A DNA stretch of 64,000 nt, from NCBI GenBank assembly GCA_012728115.1, contig JAAYFS010000004.1:21584-85583 (forward strand). Direction: 5' to 3'. The notes beneath the pieces were generated by a model. The model was not told the DNA's origin. It saw nothing but the letters and a program-made list of their open reading frames with translations, and searched no databases. Below are positions 7,819 through 17,694 of this stretch, one piece after another (position 1 is the stretch's first letter; each line of letters begins with the position of its first letter). The position numbers and the translations under genes are program-made. This DNA is from Bacillota bacterium (GTDB lineage Bacteria; Bacillota; Limnochordia; Darwinibacteriales; JAAYFS01).

Positions 7819-10800
7819 ATGAGAAAAACAAGTTTTAGGGTGTTGATTTTAAGCCTGGTGTTTGTCCTGATCGGTGCTGGTATCTGTTTTACCGCTGGTG
7901 ATGACTCAATCAGTTTAGATTTTAAAGACACTGATATTCGTGATGTGCTTCGTGCGATCTCAGTGCAAAGCGGAAAAAACGTAGTGGCTGCTCCAGAAGT
8001 GGTTGGAAGTGTAACCATCAGATTATCAGAGGTTTCTATGGATGAGGCTTTAAATTACTTGCTTTCCTCCTATGGGTGGGCTTTGGAAATTGAGGGTAAC
8101 CTTTATCGGGTGGTAAAGGATACGACTGATAGTTCTTATAGGGTGACGCTCGAGGATGGTTTAATTAATATTTATGCCGAAGACGCTCCTTTAGAACGAG
8201 TGCTACTTTCGCTAGCGGAAGTTTCAAACATCAGTATTATTCCTATTGTCGATCTGACTGGCAGTATTTATGCCCGATTAAACTCTCTCACCTTCGAACA
8301 ATGCCTTACTCATCTATTAAAAAGCAGTAATCTAACTTGGGTTAAAGACGGCGATGTATATGTGATAGATTCTGTTTCTGAAAGACCAGAAAGACAAGCT
8401 TTAACGGTTGTTTTTGAAAATGATTTATTATGGGCGCAAGCGATCGATGTATATATTGAAGACTTATATCAAGAAATAGCGACTCAAGCGGGTCTGGATC
8501 TAGTGATCTTGCCTGAAGTATTTGATCAAGTTCGGGTTAGGATCAATATTCATGGGATGGAGCTAACATCGGCACTAGACTATATTAGTGAGATTTATGG
8601 GTTAAAAATCGAAGATACAGGAACTTTTTTTGCAGTTGCTTTTAAAGAGCAAGAGTCCATTCAGGATCAAGAGGAAACCACGATCATACATTTAGAGTTA
8701 CCTGAAGGCTTAGAAATGTTGATGCTCCAAAATGATCTTTTGTATACCCAACTAAATGGAATTTTCCTTGTGGATTTTTTAAGAGTATTAGTTGAACGCT
8801 ATCCAGAACTTCCTCCAATCATTGTTGATGAACAAGTAGCAAATAAGCGGATTGTAGGGGCGGTATTTGGATTACCCGTTCACGAAGGGCTTAAACACCT
8901 TATCGCTCCGTACGGGTTATTAATTAAGGAAATTGCTGAAGGTTATCAGATCGAAACCAAACCAGCGGTCGCTCCATTTACTGTTGATTACTTTGATGGT
9001 TTATTAACTATCAAAGCTGAAAGGGCTTCTTTGTGGGATCTTTTACGTGAGATTGGCAGAAAAACAAATGTAACGTTTATTATGCCAGAATCAACGCCTA
9101 TTCAAGTTAGTTTTGAAATAAACTCGGTCAAACCTGATAAAGCTGTTACCGCTTTACTTTCCAGACATAATTATGTACTTTCTTCGTATCCAAGTGGTTC
9201 CAAGGAGCTTACTCCTTGGGAAGGTATTTACAGCGTTGAACCAGTTGTGGTAAAAAATGTCAGAGTTACAGTTTCTGGGGGGTTGCTAAGCCTGAGCGCT
9301 AGTGAAGCATTATTATCCGAGATTATTAATGAGCTCTCTGCAGTAACTGGTGAAAACATCCTGTTCCAACAAGGATATAACCCATCGCTGTCGATAGAAT
9401 TATATAATCTTTCCCTAGACGATCTTTTAAACGCTTTAGTATTTCCTTATGGCGGAACAGTTAAAAATCAAGGTAATTTCTCCATAATTCAGATACATGC
9501 GCCCACCCAAGGTACTCCGATAATTACTCGTTCGCAGTCAACGGGAATAGAAACCCTCGAGCTAGATAATGAGGGGATAGTTGCAATCTTTTCAGAGTTA
9601 AGTTTAAGTGAACTTTTTTCCGAGATAAATAATCTCAGCGGTCCAAGATTTATCGCAGAAAGCTTCATTGAAAAGGATCTTGTGAGCGGACAAATTATCG
9701 GAAACGATGTTGAGTCAGCGATAAAATCCTTCCTCTTCGCCAAAGGTTACAAGGTGGTACCGTTATCAAATGGTTACTTGGTGCGGAGTATAAATCAGAC
9801 TCAACCATTGATTCATTATGAAGGAGGATTATTCTATCTTGATATCAGTGGGGGAGAGTTAGCCCTACTTATTAAAGAGTTAGCTAATAAAGCAGGAAAA
9901 AGTATTGTAACCTACTCGCAAGTACGAGGTAATGTGAGTAGCATGCAAGTAATAGGCTTAAGCTTTGAACAAGCTCTCGAGCATCTTTTACGTGGAACGA
10001 CATTCACGTATTATGTAGCTGATGATATCTACTATATCGGAGAAGGAATAACCCCACGAGTTGAAGCGCCAGAGTTTACTCAATCCAAGGTTATTAGACT
10101 TAATTACCTTGCTCCAAGCGATCTTATTAGTTTACTCCCTCCATCGATCCCGAGCCATAATATTCGTCCGATTCCTGGAGAATCAGCGGTAGTGGCTTTT
10201 GGTAGTCAAAGCATTTTAAAGGCGATAGACGAATTCGTTATGGCGGTCGATATACCTAGCAACAAAGTAACCGAGTTAATTACAATTAGATATGCCGATG
10301 CGGAAGAAATAGTAAATGTGATTACCCGTTCCTTTACAGCAGATACATTTCAATACCTTCCTTCGTCGAATGCGATCCTTCTAACGGGAACTCCTCAGAA
10401 TAACGCTAGGATCAGAACTTTAGTTGAAAATATGGACACTCCTGATTCCCAAAATTTGACTAGAGTTATTGCCTTAAACCATATCGCAGCAGAGGAAGCA
10501 AAAAACCTAATGGAACCAGCGATCGACTCGTCGAAAATGTTAGTAATACCAGATCAGAATTCTTTGGTGATATCAGGTAGGCTGGATCAAATCGAGCGAG
10601 CGGAGGATTACTTGCGTTCGATCGATAAGCCCAATCCTCAGATTGTGTTTGAAGTGATGATCGTTGAGGTTAGCAGAAGAACAAGCGATCAACTTGGATT
10701 TAGTGGGTCGACAGCAGATGGAACCTTTAAGTTTGATTTACTAGGAGGTTCACCATTTACGCTTTCGTTAGGTTCGGCATTCTTGGCAGATCCATCCTTC

Positions 10801-11322
10801 ACACTGACCTTAAGTGCTTTGGTGCAACAGGGGCAAGCAAAACTTTTGGCAAATCCTCATATCGCGACTCTTAATGGAAAAGAGGCATCGTTTAATGTTC
10901 TTACCACTGCACGATATTGGGCGCCTCAGACAGTAACTGATGAAGATCAGAAAGGCAATAGCAATGTGATTCCAGCGTTTCGAACAATTGAAACAGGTAT
11001 AAGGTTATACCTAAAACCCTGGATTTCAGCAAATGGTGATATAACGATCGAGCTTAACCCTGAAATCAGCGATTCGGCTGGTTCCACATCTGGTTCGAGT
11101 TTACCGTCCACAAATGATCGTTCAATCAGTACAACGGTAAGGGTAAAAGATGGAGAGACCATCGTGATCGGAGGTCTTATCCAAAGAAGGGAACAAGTAG
11201 AAATTTCTAAAGTTCCTGTTTTGGGTGATTTACCAATAATCGGCAGATTGTTTACTGTTGAGAATAAGGAAGAAACCGAAACTGAATTTATTATCGCAAT
11301 TACTTCTCATCTTCTTGATTAA
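7819..11322 (+). CDS. gspD: Secretin GspD/PilQ with extended N-terminal repeat region
   Basis: Outer-membrane channel of the secretion machine. The protein has a signal peptide (residues 1-26) and about eight successive STN/N0-like repeats of roughly 75-95 residues (to about residue 745). Each has the pattern strand, amphipathic helix with DLLREI or ALEHLL, strand. Three N1-type repeats follow (VIRLNYLAPSDL, LITIRYADAEEIV, VIALNHIAAEEA), then the secretin core with LLANPHIATLNGKEASFNV, and the C-terminal VPVLGDLPIIGRLF signature. At 1167 residues it is much longer than the usual 600-750. The extra repeats probably lengthen the periplasmic vestibule. It ends the operon; a weak hairpin (11330-11345) follows. 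Confidence 0.9.
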   Translation: MRKTSFRVLILSLVFVLIGAGICFTAGDDSISLDFKDTDIRDVLRAISVQSGKNVVAAPEVVGSVTIRLSEVSMDEALNYLLSSYGWALEIEGNLYRVVKDTTDSSYRVTLEDGLINIYAEDAPLERVLLSLAEVSNISIIPIVDLTGSIYARLNSLTFEQCLTHLLKSSNLTWVKDGDVYVIDSVSERPERQALTVVFENDLLWAQAIDVYIEDLYQEIATQAGLDLVILPEVFDQVRVRINIHGMELTSALDYISEIYGLKIEDTGTFFAVAFKEQESIQDQEETTIIHLELPEGLEMLMLQNDLLYTQLNGIFLVDFLRVLVERYPELPPIIVDEQVANKRIVGAVFGLPVHEGLKHLIAPYGLLIKEIAEGYQIETKPAVAPFTVDYFDGLLTIKAERASLWDLLREIGRKTNVTFIMPESTPIQVSFEINSVKPDKAVTALLSRHNYVLSSYPSGSKELTPWEGIYSVEPVVVKNVRVTVSGGLLSLSASEALLSEIINELSAVTGENILFQQGYNPSLSIELYNLSLDDLLNALVFPYGGTVKNQGNFSIIQIHAPTQGTPIITRSQSTGIETLELDNEGIVAIFSELSLSELFSEINNLSGPRFIAESFIEKDLVSGQIIGNDVESAIKSFLFAKGYKVVPLSNGYLVRSINQTQPLIHYEGGLFYLDISGGELALLIKELANKAGKSIVTYSQVRGNVSSMQVIGLSFEQALEHLLRGTTFTYYVADDIYYIGEGITPRVEAPEFTQSKVIRLNYLAPSDLISLLPPSIPSHNIRPIPGESAVVAFGSQSILKAIDEFVMAVDIPSNKVTELITIRYADAEEIVNVITRSFTADTFQYLPSSNAILLTGTPQNNARIRTLVENMDTPDSQNLTRVIALNHIAAEEAKNLMEPAIDSSKMLVIPDQNSLVISGRLDQIERAEDYLRSIDKPNPQIVFEVMIVEVSRRTSDQLGFSGSTADGTFKFDLLGGSPFTLSLGSAFLADPSFTLTLSALVQQGQAKLLANPHIATLNGKEASFNVLTTARYWAPQTVTDEDQKGNSNVIPAFRTIETGIRLYLKPWISANGDITIELNPEISDSAGSTSGSSLPSTNDRSISTTVRVKDGETIVIGGLIQRREQVEISKVPVLGDLPIIGRLFTVENKEETETEFIIAITSHLLD

Positions 11323-11409
11323 ATAAGTTCGAGCGAAGAGGCTCGGATTTTGCAAACATAGTTCAGAAGATTGTATAAAAAGGTAAAATATTAACCTAAT
11401 AAGGGGTGG

Positions 11410-11437
11410 TTGCGATGGTTTAGCAAATAGGTAATAT
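11410..11437 (+). promoter_or_regulatory. Candidate housekeeping promoter of the exported LamG protein gene
   Basis: TTGCGA at 11410-11415 and TAATAT at 11432-11437 are separated by 16 bases, a reasonable SigA-type arrangement. It would give a leader of about 50 bases ending in an AAAGGAGG ribosome binding site before the ATG at 11493. This suggests the gene is transcribed separately from the secretion operon. Confidence 0.5.
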
Positions 11438-11492
11438 GCGTCCAAAATGCTTGTTTGGATAATAAAATTTAAATTTTAAAGGAGGAACCTTT

Positions 11493-14400
11493 ATGAAGAG
11501 GCGTCTGATAATAGTTTGCTTGATGTTATTAATGGTCGCTATGGCTACTGCAACAGTTCAAGCGAATCTTGTGGGACATTGGAGCTTCGATGGAAGTCTA
11601 GATGGTGCAACAGTCGTCTCGGGTAATCCACAATTCGTTTCTGGTGCAGTAGGTCAAGCGATCCAACTTAACGGCACCAATGATGCTTTAGCACTAGGAA
11701 GTAGTTCCGCACTTCAACCTGCGGAAATTACGGTCGCTTTTTGGATCAAACGAACAGCTGATATGAGTAATAAGGAGAATTTGGCTATTTGGTCAAAAGG
11801 AGATACTGATTGGGCAGGTAATGGATGGTTCCTAACGCTCGATGCCAGAGGGGCAGAAGAACATCCAATAAAGTTCTGGGTCGATGGGTACAACATTTTC
11901 CATACGGTAGGCAGCATTAATTCCACTTTCCCGTTGGATGAATGGGTTCATGTTGCTGCCACATTCAGTTCCATTACAAAGGAAATGGCTATTTATCGTA
12001 ATGGAATTCCTCAACCATTTACAGTTGTTAATCAACCCAGTACAATCACAGCAACTGGAAATATAACTACTTATCTTGGTTTTAATGGACCAACTTGGAG
12101 TGCTGCTTGGGCACCCGCGGCATTCGATGATGTGAGGATTTATGATAGGGTACTGTCCGCACAGGAAATCGCTGTACTGGCGAACAATAGCGTTTCCGAA
12201 GGAAGATGGCATGTCCCTGTCTATACTGCGTCTATCGCAGAGCCCCAATTTGAAATGCGTACATGGAACTTGGTTCAATCGGTACCAGGAATGCCACAGC
12301 AATTCACCGCCGCTTTAGTTGGTATTGATGGTTTCGATTCGGAACGTAGTAAGGAATATATAGTTGTTCTAGAGCCCAATGGACGTCGAAGAGGAATTCC
12401 GCTCACTCATTTTTCAACGGCAGATCAGAATTATGCAAGAACCAAGAATGAGATTTTGTTAATTGAGCGAGCAATTGAGCGTTCCCAATCAAATCTTGGT
12501 AATTATATTTCTGGAGCACCAGTACAACCAGGGCGAAATACGGTCACTAGTAAGTATTTCCGTTTCATTTACGGAAATGACCAAAATGGCTCTGGTAGCC
12601 GTTGGTTTGACTTGGATTTTCGCGAAATGGTGATGGAATACTATGACATGGTCTTTGAGTTCTTCGTTCATGAACTCGGATTCCATCCACCTTATGGTGA
12701 TGAAGCGACAAAGTACAAGATCGATGTACTGATCTTCGGAACGGGCATTGGTGATGGATGGGCATTCGGAGGAGACGGAATATGGATCCATCCCGAGGCG
12801 ATGCTAGAAGGATCATCAGTAATTCCGCATGAATTCGGTCACGTACTCCAGTTTTACTCTGGCGGTTTTAGAAACTCTCCAGTGGTCGGATGGGTATGGG
12901 AATCCCACGCCAACTGGTTATCTAACCAAATCATTCCTGACTACCCGCCAGTTATCGGGCTATACTCAGAACGCTCTAACCACTATCTAACTTCTACTCG
13001 TTTCAATTATGGTTCTTGGCCGATTTTCCAATTCATTGCTGAGCAACCAGATTTAGGTCCAGAATTTGTCAATAGAATCTGGACCGAGGCATTAAGAGCG
13101 AATCCACAAACTCCTAAACGGCAAAGTGGATCCGCTTTGGAAGATCCATTACAAGCCATAATGAGAATTGGGTTTAACGATGGCAAATTTACCCATCCTG
13201 AACAATCCTTTGGTGATTTAGTAGGCCAGATGGCTGCTCATAACGCAACCTGGGATTATGTCTACCAGTATCCTTATGAAAATGCGGCTCCGCCTACTCG
13301 CCACAATAGAACGATCTTGGAAGAGGTTCCTGATCGTCCTGGTTGGTATCGACCACCATATTCCATGGCTCCACAAGCCTATGGTTACAACGTGGTTGAG
13401 TTGGAAATTGCCCCGCAAGCAACTCAAATTCAGATTAACTTAGAAGGGGTACCAGTTGACTCCGTTGCGGATTGGCGAGCAACAATTGTGGTTGTCGATA
13501 GTCAAGGAAGAGCTCGATATAGTCCGATGACTAATGGCGGCACGGTAGCGATCAATGTTTCACCAAGTGATGTGAAAGCTTACCTTACGGTAGCAGCTAC
13601 ACCTTTAAGTTATACTCCAATAAACTTGGAAAGCGGAGGCTTTAGAGCAATAATTAAGTATCCGTATGAAGTTTTAATCCATGGGGCAACTCCTGTTGCG
13701 AAACCCGTTGATTACCCTGCACCATCGGGGCAGCCACATCCTAACGGTGGCGGATATGTTGCTAGTACAGCTTACGTTGCACCGACAGCATATGTCGGAC
13801 CGAATGCAATAGTTTTAGGAAACGCGCAAGTTACGGGTAATGCGAGAATTGAAGGTTTTAGTGTAGTTAAAGATTCCGCTAATGTCTCTGGCAACGCGAT
13901 TGTTACTGGATATTCTTTAGTACGTCACAATGCAAAAGTGGGCGGTAATGCATTTGTTCGCAATGCTGAGGTCGCTGGTGATGTGTCAGTGATCGAAAAC
14001 GCTCGAGTGATCGATAATGTATATGTTGATGGACCAGGAATAATAAGAGGAAACGCTACTTTAACTGGTCGGGGTACAGTTCACACTTACCATTCAAATG
14101 GCTATGGTACTATTGGTGGGCATACAATTGTGGGATTAAACAGCGAGTATCACTCTTGGACAACGTCGCCAATTACCAATGGTATTTACACTGAATTTAC
14201 TAATAGTAGTAACCATCCGTGGGATGTTCCTTCAATACCAGCATACCTCTATGCTCATTGGGATTTTAATGAGCCAAACGCTGTGCTTCTTAAGGATAAG
14301 AATTTCTATAACGATGGGTTCTTAAGAGGAAATCCACAGTTTGTGACGGACAGTGGTCGTCAGGCGCTGTCCTTTAACGGCTCTAACCAATATGTAGTGG

Positions 14401-14825
14401 TCGATCGTGATGTTTCTGAGTTAATTGATATGACGATCGATGTATGGGTGAAATGGGAAGGAAACCAAGCACACGAAAGAATATTTGATTTTGGAAGCGA
14501 CAGTCAAAATAGCATGTACTTAACTCCACGCGGCTCATCAGGAAGGGTAGAATTTGTAATGACAATCAATGGAGTGCAACAAAGAATTATCGGCACTTCT
14601 CAGCTACCAAATACCTGGACCCGTGTTCGAGTGATTCTTTCCAATGGAGTGGGCAAATTGTATGTTGGTAATACGCTAGTTGGGCAAAGTAACATTGCTT
14701 TCAAACCAGTTCAGCTTGGGGCAAAGAGTTTTTCAAACTACATTGGCAGAAGCCAAAACGGTGCCTATTACTTCACTGGAAAAATCGACGATTTTAAAGT
14801 GTACACTAGTGCTATTCAACCATAG
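11493..14825 (+). CDS. Large exported multidomain protein: LamG, HExxH metallopeptidase-like, left-handed beta-helix, LamG
   Basis: A 1110-residue exported protein with a signal peptide (residues 1-24, ending VQA). In order: a LamG/concanavalin-like jelly roll (about 26-230, starting HWSFDGSLDGA); a central region with HEFGH at 446-450 and a downstream Glu470 in VWESHANW, which together look like a gluzincin zinc site; beta strands; an imperfect hexapeptide-like left-handed beta-helix (about 750-880, repeating patterns such as GNAQVTGNARI and GNAFVRNAEV); and a second LamG domain (about 920-1108, AHWDFNEPN). The central part resembles DUF6055-type putative peptidases. Being directly downstream of the secretion operon, it is a candidate substrate acting on glycans or proteins outside the cell. 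Function is inferred. Confidence 0.75.
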   Translation: MKRRLIIVCLMLLMVAMATATVQANLVGHWSFDGSLDGATVVSGNPQFVSGAVGQAIQLNGTNDALALGSSSALQPAEITVAFWIKRTADMSNKENLAIWSKGDTDWAGNGWFLTLDARGAEEHPIKFWVDGYNIFHTVGSINSTFPLDEWVHVAATFSSITKEMAIYRNGIPQPFTVVNQPSTITATGNITTYLGFNGPTWSAAWAPAAFDDVRIYDRVLSAQEIAVLANNSVSEGRWHVPVYTASIAEPQFEMRTWNLVQSVPGMPQQFTAALVGIDGFDSERSKEYIVVLEPNGRRRGIPLTHFSTADQNYARTKNEILLIERAIERSQSNLGNYISGAPVQPGRNTVTSKYFRFIYGNDQNGSGSRWFDLDFREMVMEYYDMVFEFFVHELGFHPPYGDEATKYKIDVLIFGTGIGDGWAFGGDGIWIHPEAMLEGSSVIPHEFGHVLQFYSGGFRNSPVVGWVWESHANWLSNQIIPDYPPVIGLYSERSNHYLTSTRFNYGSWPIFQFIAEQPDLGPEFVNRIWTEALRANPQTPKRQSGSALEDPLQAIMRIGFNDGKFTHPEQSFGDLVGQMAAHNATWDYVYQYPYENAAPPTRHNRTILEEVPDRPGWYRPPYSMAPQAYGYNVVELEIAPQATQIQINLEGVPVDSVADWRATIVVVDSQGRARYSPMTNGGTVAINVSPSDVKAYLTVAATPLSYTPINLESGGFRAIIKYPYEVLIHGATPVAKPVDYPAPSGQPHPNGGGYVASTAYVAPTAYVGPNAIVLGNAQVTGNARIEGFSVVKDSANVSGNAIVTGYSLVRHNAKVGGNAFVRNAEVAGDVSVIENARVIDNVYVDGPGIIRGNATLTGRGTVHTYHSNGYGTIGGHTIVGLNSEYHSWTTSPITNGIYTEFTNSSNHPWDVPSIPAYLYAHWDFNEPNAVLLKDKNFYNDGFLRGNPQFVTDSGRQALSFNGSNQYVVVDRDVSELIDMTIDVWVKWEGNQAHERIFDFGSDSQNSMYLTPRGSSGRVEFVMTINGVQQRIIGTSQLPNTWTRVRVILSNGVGKLYVGNTLVGQSNIAFKPVQLGAKSFSNYIGRSQNGAYYFTGKIDDFKVYTSAIQP

Positions 14826-14826
14826 G

Positions 14827-14855
14827 AGAGGCGCGCGTTTTGAGCGCGCCTCTTT
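14827..14855 (+). terminator. Hairpin terminator after the LamG protein gene
   Basis: A perfect ten-base-pair stem, AGAGGCGCGC at 14827-14836 with GCGCGCCTCT at 14844-14853 around a seven-base loop, begins one base after the stop codon. Only a short T run follows, so termination may be partial. Confidence 0.65.
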
Positions 14856-14928
14856 AGCAAAAAAAGGAATACTAGGCGCAAATATTGTAACTAATATATC
14901 TAAAGAACGAGATAAGGAGTGTTTGTTG

Positions 14929-15726
14929 ATGAAGTACGAAGCAGATATCGGCATTTTTGGCGGTTCAGGTTTTTATAACTTGCTTGACGATATGACTGAA
15001 GTTATGATTGACACCCCATACGGTGCGCCTAGTGATAAAATTGCTCTGGGAACAATTCAAGGTAAGCGAGTGGCTTTCTTGCCTCGTCATGGTAAGGAAC
15101 ATACGCTTCCGCCTCACAAGATTAATTATAGAGCAAATATTTGGGCGATGAAACAACTAGGAGTTACCAGAATTCTTGGTCCATGCGCGGCTGGTAGTCT
15201 CCAACCCCATATTAAACCTGGTGACTTTGTAATCTTATATCAATTTGTGAATCGTACCTGGGGAAGAAAAGATACGTTTTTTGATGGACCAAAGGTTGCC
15301 CATGTAAGCCCTGCTGAACCATATTGTCCAGAACTTCGTCAACATGCTTTCAAAGTGGCGAATAAACACAAATTTAGTGTTCATGAAAAAGGTACTATGG
15401 TTGTTATCAACGGACCAAGGTTTTCCACTAAAGCGGAAAGTCGTGAATTCAGTCGACATGGCTGGGATGCGATTGGAATGACTCAATATCCAGAAGGATA
15501 TTTAGCTCTAGAACAGGAGATTTGTTATTGCGGAATCGCTTTAATCACCGATTATGATAGTGGACTTGAAGGTAACCCAGACATTCCACCTGTTAGTCAT
15601 GCCGATGTTCTTAAGGTTTTTTCTCAAAACATTGACAAGATGAAACAACTTATCTTTTCATTGGTAGAGAGCATTTCGCTCGATAGAAACTGTCCTTGTC
15701 AACATGCTACAAAAGGCTCGCAATGA
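14929..15726 (+). CDS. mtnP: S-methyl-5'-thioadenosine phosphorylase
   Basis: Splits methylthioadenosine with phosphate into adenine and 5-methylthioribose 1-phosphate in the cytoplasmic methionine salvage pathway. The 265-residue protein begins with the purine phosphorylase phosphate loop GIFGGSGFY and carries LPRHGKEHTLPPHKINYRAN, CAAGSLQPHIKPGDFV and NGPRFSTKAESR, the standard MTAP signatures. A CPC pair near the C terminus matches the CXC motif of the MTAP II subgroup. The open frame runs upstream to 14680, but AAGGAG at 14914-14919 places the start at ATG 14929 (or TTG 14926). It is a single gene between the exported LamG protein and degS. Confidence 0.93.
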   Translation: MKYEADIGIFGGSGFYNLLDDMTEVMIDTPYGAPSDKIALGTIQGKRVAFLPRHGKEHTLPPHKINYRANIWAMKQLGVTRILGPCAAGSLQPHIKPGDFVILYQFVNRTWGRKDTFFDGPKVAHVSPAEPYCPELRQHAFKVANKHKFSVHEKGTMVVINGPRFSTKAESREFSRHGWDAIGMTQYPEGYLALEQEICYCGIALITDYDSGLEGNPDIPPVSHADVLKVFSQNIDKMKQLIFSLVESISLDRNCPCQHATKGSQ

Positions 15727-15819
15727 TAGACATTCTGCGAATTCCAAAAATTCCTTGGGAAGGAAAAAACTATCAACTGCCGAATAAAACAAGACTAAGA
15801 CTCGTAGGTGGGATGCAGA

Positions 15820-16989
15820 ATGAATAGTAGAGCCTTACGACCCGATGCAGTTGATGCTTTATTACACAAAACGATTTCAATCCTGGCTGATTGTAAAGGG
15901 CAGATGAATGATATTCTCCAAAGTACTCGTACTGAGTATAACTATATTCAGATGCAGATCCAGGATTTGAATAATGAGATCGCGATATGGATTAAAAATG
16001 TTGATCGGTTAGAAAGAGAGTTTCGCAGGAGTCGTCAACGACTATATCAATCTAGCCTTAACTGTGACAACTTATCGGAACAGTTCAAGAAAGAGATTTA
16101 TGAAGAAGCAGATAGGATCAGAGAAGCGTTAACAATCGCTAGAGAAAGAGAGAAACATCTGCGAAAAAGGCGTGAAGAACAAGAGAAGAGCTTAGTTCGC
16201 ATAGAGCAAATTTATCGTAAATCTGAAAAATTAGTCTCACAAGTTGGGATCGCTATAGATTTCTTAAGCGGGAATTTAGAGGACGTTAATCAGCAGTTAG
16301 AAGGAATGCAAGCTCGATATCAATTAGGTCAAAAAGTAATTAAAGTTCAGGAAGATGAGAGACGTCGGGTTGCTCGTGAGATCCATGATGGACCAGCTCA
16401 AGATCTAGCCAATGTGGTTCTCAAAGCTGAGATCTGCGAAAAAATGTTTGTTCAAGGCCGCGGTAAGGAAACTATGGTAGAGCTTGCTGAACTAAAAGAT
16501 ATGATCAAAGAGAGCCTTAATGACGTTAGAAGGATCATTTACAATCTTCGCCCAATGACACTGGATGACTTGGGTCTGATTCCGACAGTGAAAAAATTCA
16601 TAGATGAGTTTAAATCTCAAACAGGGATCAGAGCCGAACTAACGGTACTAGGTAAGCAAAAGCGATTAGATCAATCGGTAGAAGTAGCGTTGTTTCGCAC
16701 CATCCAGGAGGCTCTTAACAACTGTAAAAAACATGCTGAGGCTACCCGAGTATCTGTTAAAATAGAATTTTTGAGTAACGCAATAAATGTCGTTATTGAC
16801 GATAATGGGAAAGGTTTTGAACCCCAAATAGTTCGAACTAAAATGATTCAAAATGATCACTTCGGTTTACTAGGAATGGAAGAAAGAATCGTATTACTTG
16901 GTGGAACTTGGAATTTACAAAGTGCTCCAGGACAAGGTACAAGAATTATTGCCCGAATTCCTTTGGACTATGTAAAGGAGGGTTTGTAA
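15820..16989 (+). CDS. degS: DegS-like sensor histidine kinase
   Basis: Cytoplasmic two-component kinase that would phosphorylate the adjacent DegU. The 389-residue protein has no membrane segment. Residues 1-170 form a long coiled-coil sensor like that of Bacillus DegS. The HisKA_3 dimerisation box EDERRRVAREIHDGPAQ follows, with His189 as phosphorylation site, and then an HATPase domain (RTIQEALNNCKKHA, DDNGKGF, GLLGMEERIVLLGG). GTG 15808 is in frame, but AGGTGGG at 15806-15812 spaces correctly only for ATG 15820. The degU start follows directly, so the pair is one operon. In Bacillus the pair controls exoenzymes, competence and motility. Confidence 0.9.
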   Translation: MNSRALRPDAVDALLHKTISILADCKGQMNDILQSTRTEYNYIQMQIQDLNNEIAIWIKNVDRLEREFRRSRQRLYQSSLNCDNLSEQFKKEIYEEADRIREALTIAREREKHLRKRREEQEKSLVRIEQIYRKSEKLVSQVGIAIDFLSGNLEDVNQQLEGMQARYQLGQKVIKVQEDERRRVAREIHDGPAQDLANVVLKAEICEKMFVQGRGKETMVELAELKDMIKESLNDVRRIIYNLRPMTLDDLGLIPTVKKFIDEFKSQTGIRAELTVLGKQKRLDQSVEVALFRTIQEALNNCKKHAEATRVSVKIEFLSNAINVVIDDNGKGFEPQIVRTKMIQNDHFGLLGMEERIVLLGGTWNLQSAPGQGTRIIARIPLDYVKEGL

Positions 16990-17694
16990 TTGCAAGAAGA
17001 GTGTATACGTGTTGTAGTTGTCGATGATCATGTCTTGATTCGTCAGGGGTTGATTCGGATTCTTGAGATGGAAGATAGCATTAGTGTAGTGGGACAGGCC
17101 GATAACGGAAAAATCGCTCTACAAGTAATTGGGAAACTTCAGCCTGATGTTGTACTAATGGATATCAATATGCCTGAGATGAATGGAATCGAGGCTACCC
17201 AACATATTCGGCATCGTTGGCCAAAAGTTCAAGTGCTGGCCTTAACTATTCACGATGATGAGGATTACGTTAGCGAGATGATCCGAGCGGGAGCAAGAGG
17301 CTACTTATTAAAGGATTCCGAGCCCACCAAGGTTGTTCAAGCAATTCAGCGAGTTAAAAATGGTGAAACATTTTTCCCGCCTCACTTGATGGAACGTGTG
17401 ATGGAGCGTTTTCACCAATTAGTGGAGGAACAGGAACGAGCATATTCTTTATTAGCCGCATCTAGTGAGTATCTTTACTTGACCTCGAGGGAAAAAGATG
17501 TTCTTGAGTGTATTGTGGATGGAAAAAGCAATAAAGAAATCGCTAGTTGCCTGTTTATTAGCGAAAAGCCTGTTAAAAACCACATCACGAATCTCTTGCG
17601 AAAGCTCGGAGTGGAGGATCGAACTCAAGCTGCTGTATTAGCATTGAAAAAAGGTATGTTTAAAAACAAAAAAACACCCCCTAATACTGATTAA
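16990..17694 (+). CDS. degU: DegU-like response regulator
   Basis: NarL/FixJ-family regulator of 234 residues. The receiver domain (about 5-125) shows acidic pocket D12-D13, phospho-acceptor D58 in VVLMDINMPEMNG and conserved Lys in YLLKDSEP. A LuxR-type helix-turn-helix follows (about 165-225). The start is TTG, directly after the degS stop, with AAAGGAGGG at proper distance. One oddity: the recognition helix reads ISEKPVKNHI, where most relatives, including the small LuxR protein nearby, have Thr in place of Pro. The 3' end lies inside the hairpin terminator of the opposing gene. Confidence 0.9.
   Translation: MQEECIRVVVVDDHVLIRQGLIRILEMEDSISVVGQADNGKIALQVIGKLQPDVVLMDINMPEMNGIEATQHIRHRWPKVQVLALTIHDDEDYVSEMIRAGARGYLLKDSEPTKVVQAIQRVKNGETFFPPHLMERVMERFHQLVEEQERAYSLLAASSEYLYLTSREKDVLECIVDGKSNKEIASCLFISEKPVKNHITNLLRKLGVEDRTQAAVLALKKGMFKNKKTPPNTD

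Noticed and set aside
11323..11492. Possible cyclic-di-GMP riboswitch before the LamG protein gene
   Set aside because: A GCAAAC stretch drew attention, but the other conserved blocks and the tetraloop receptor are missing.
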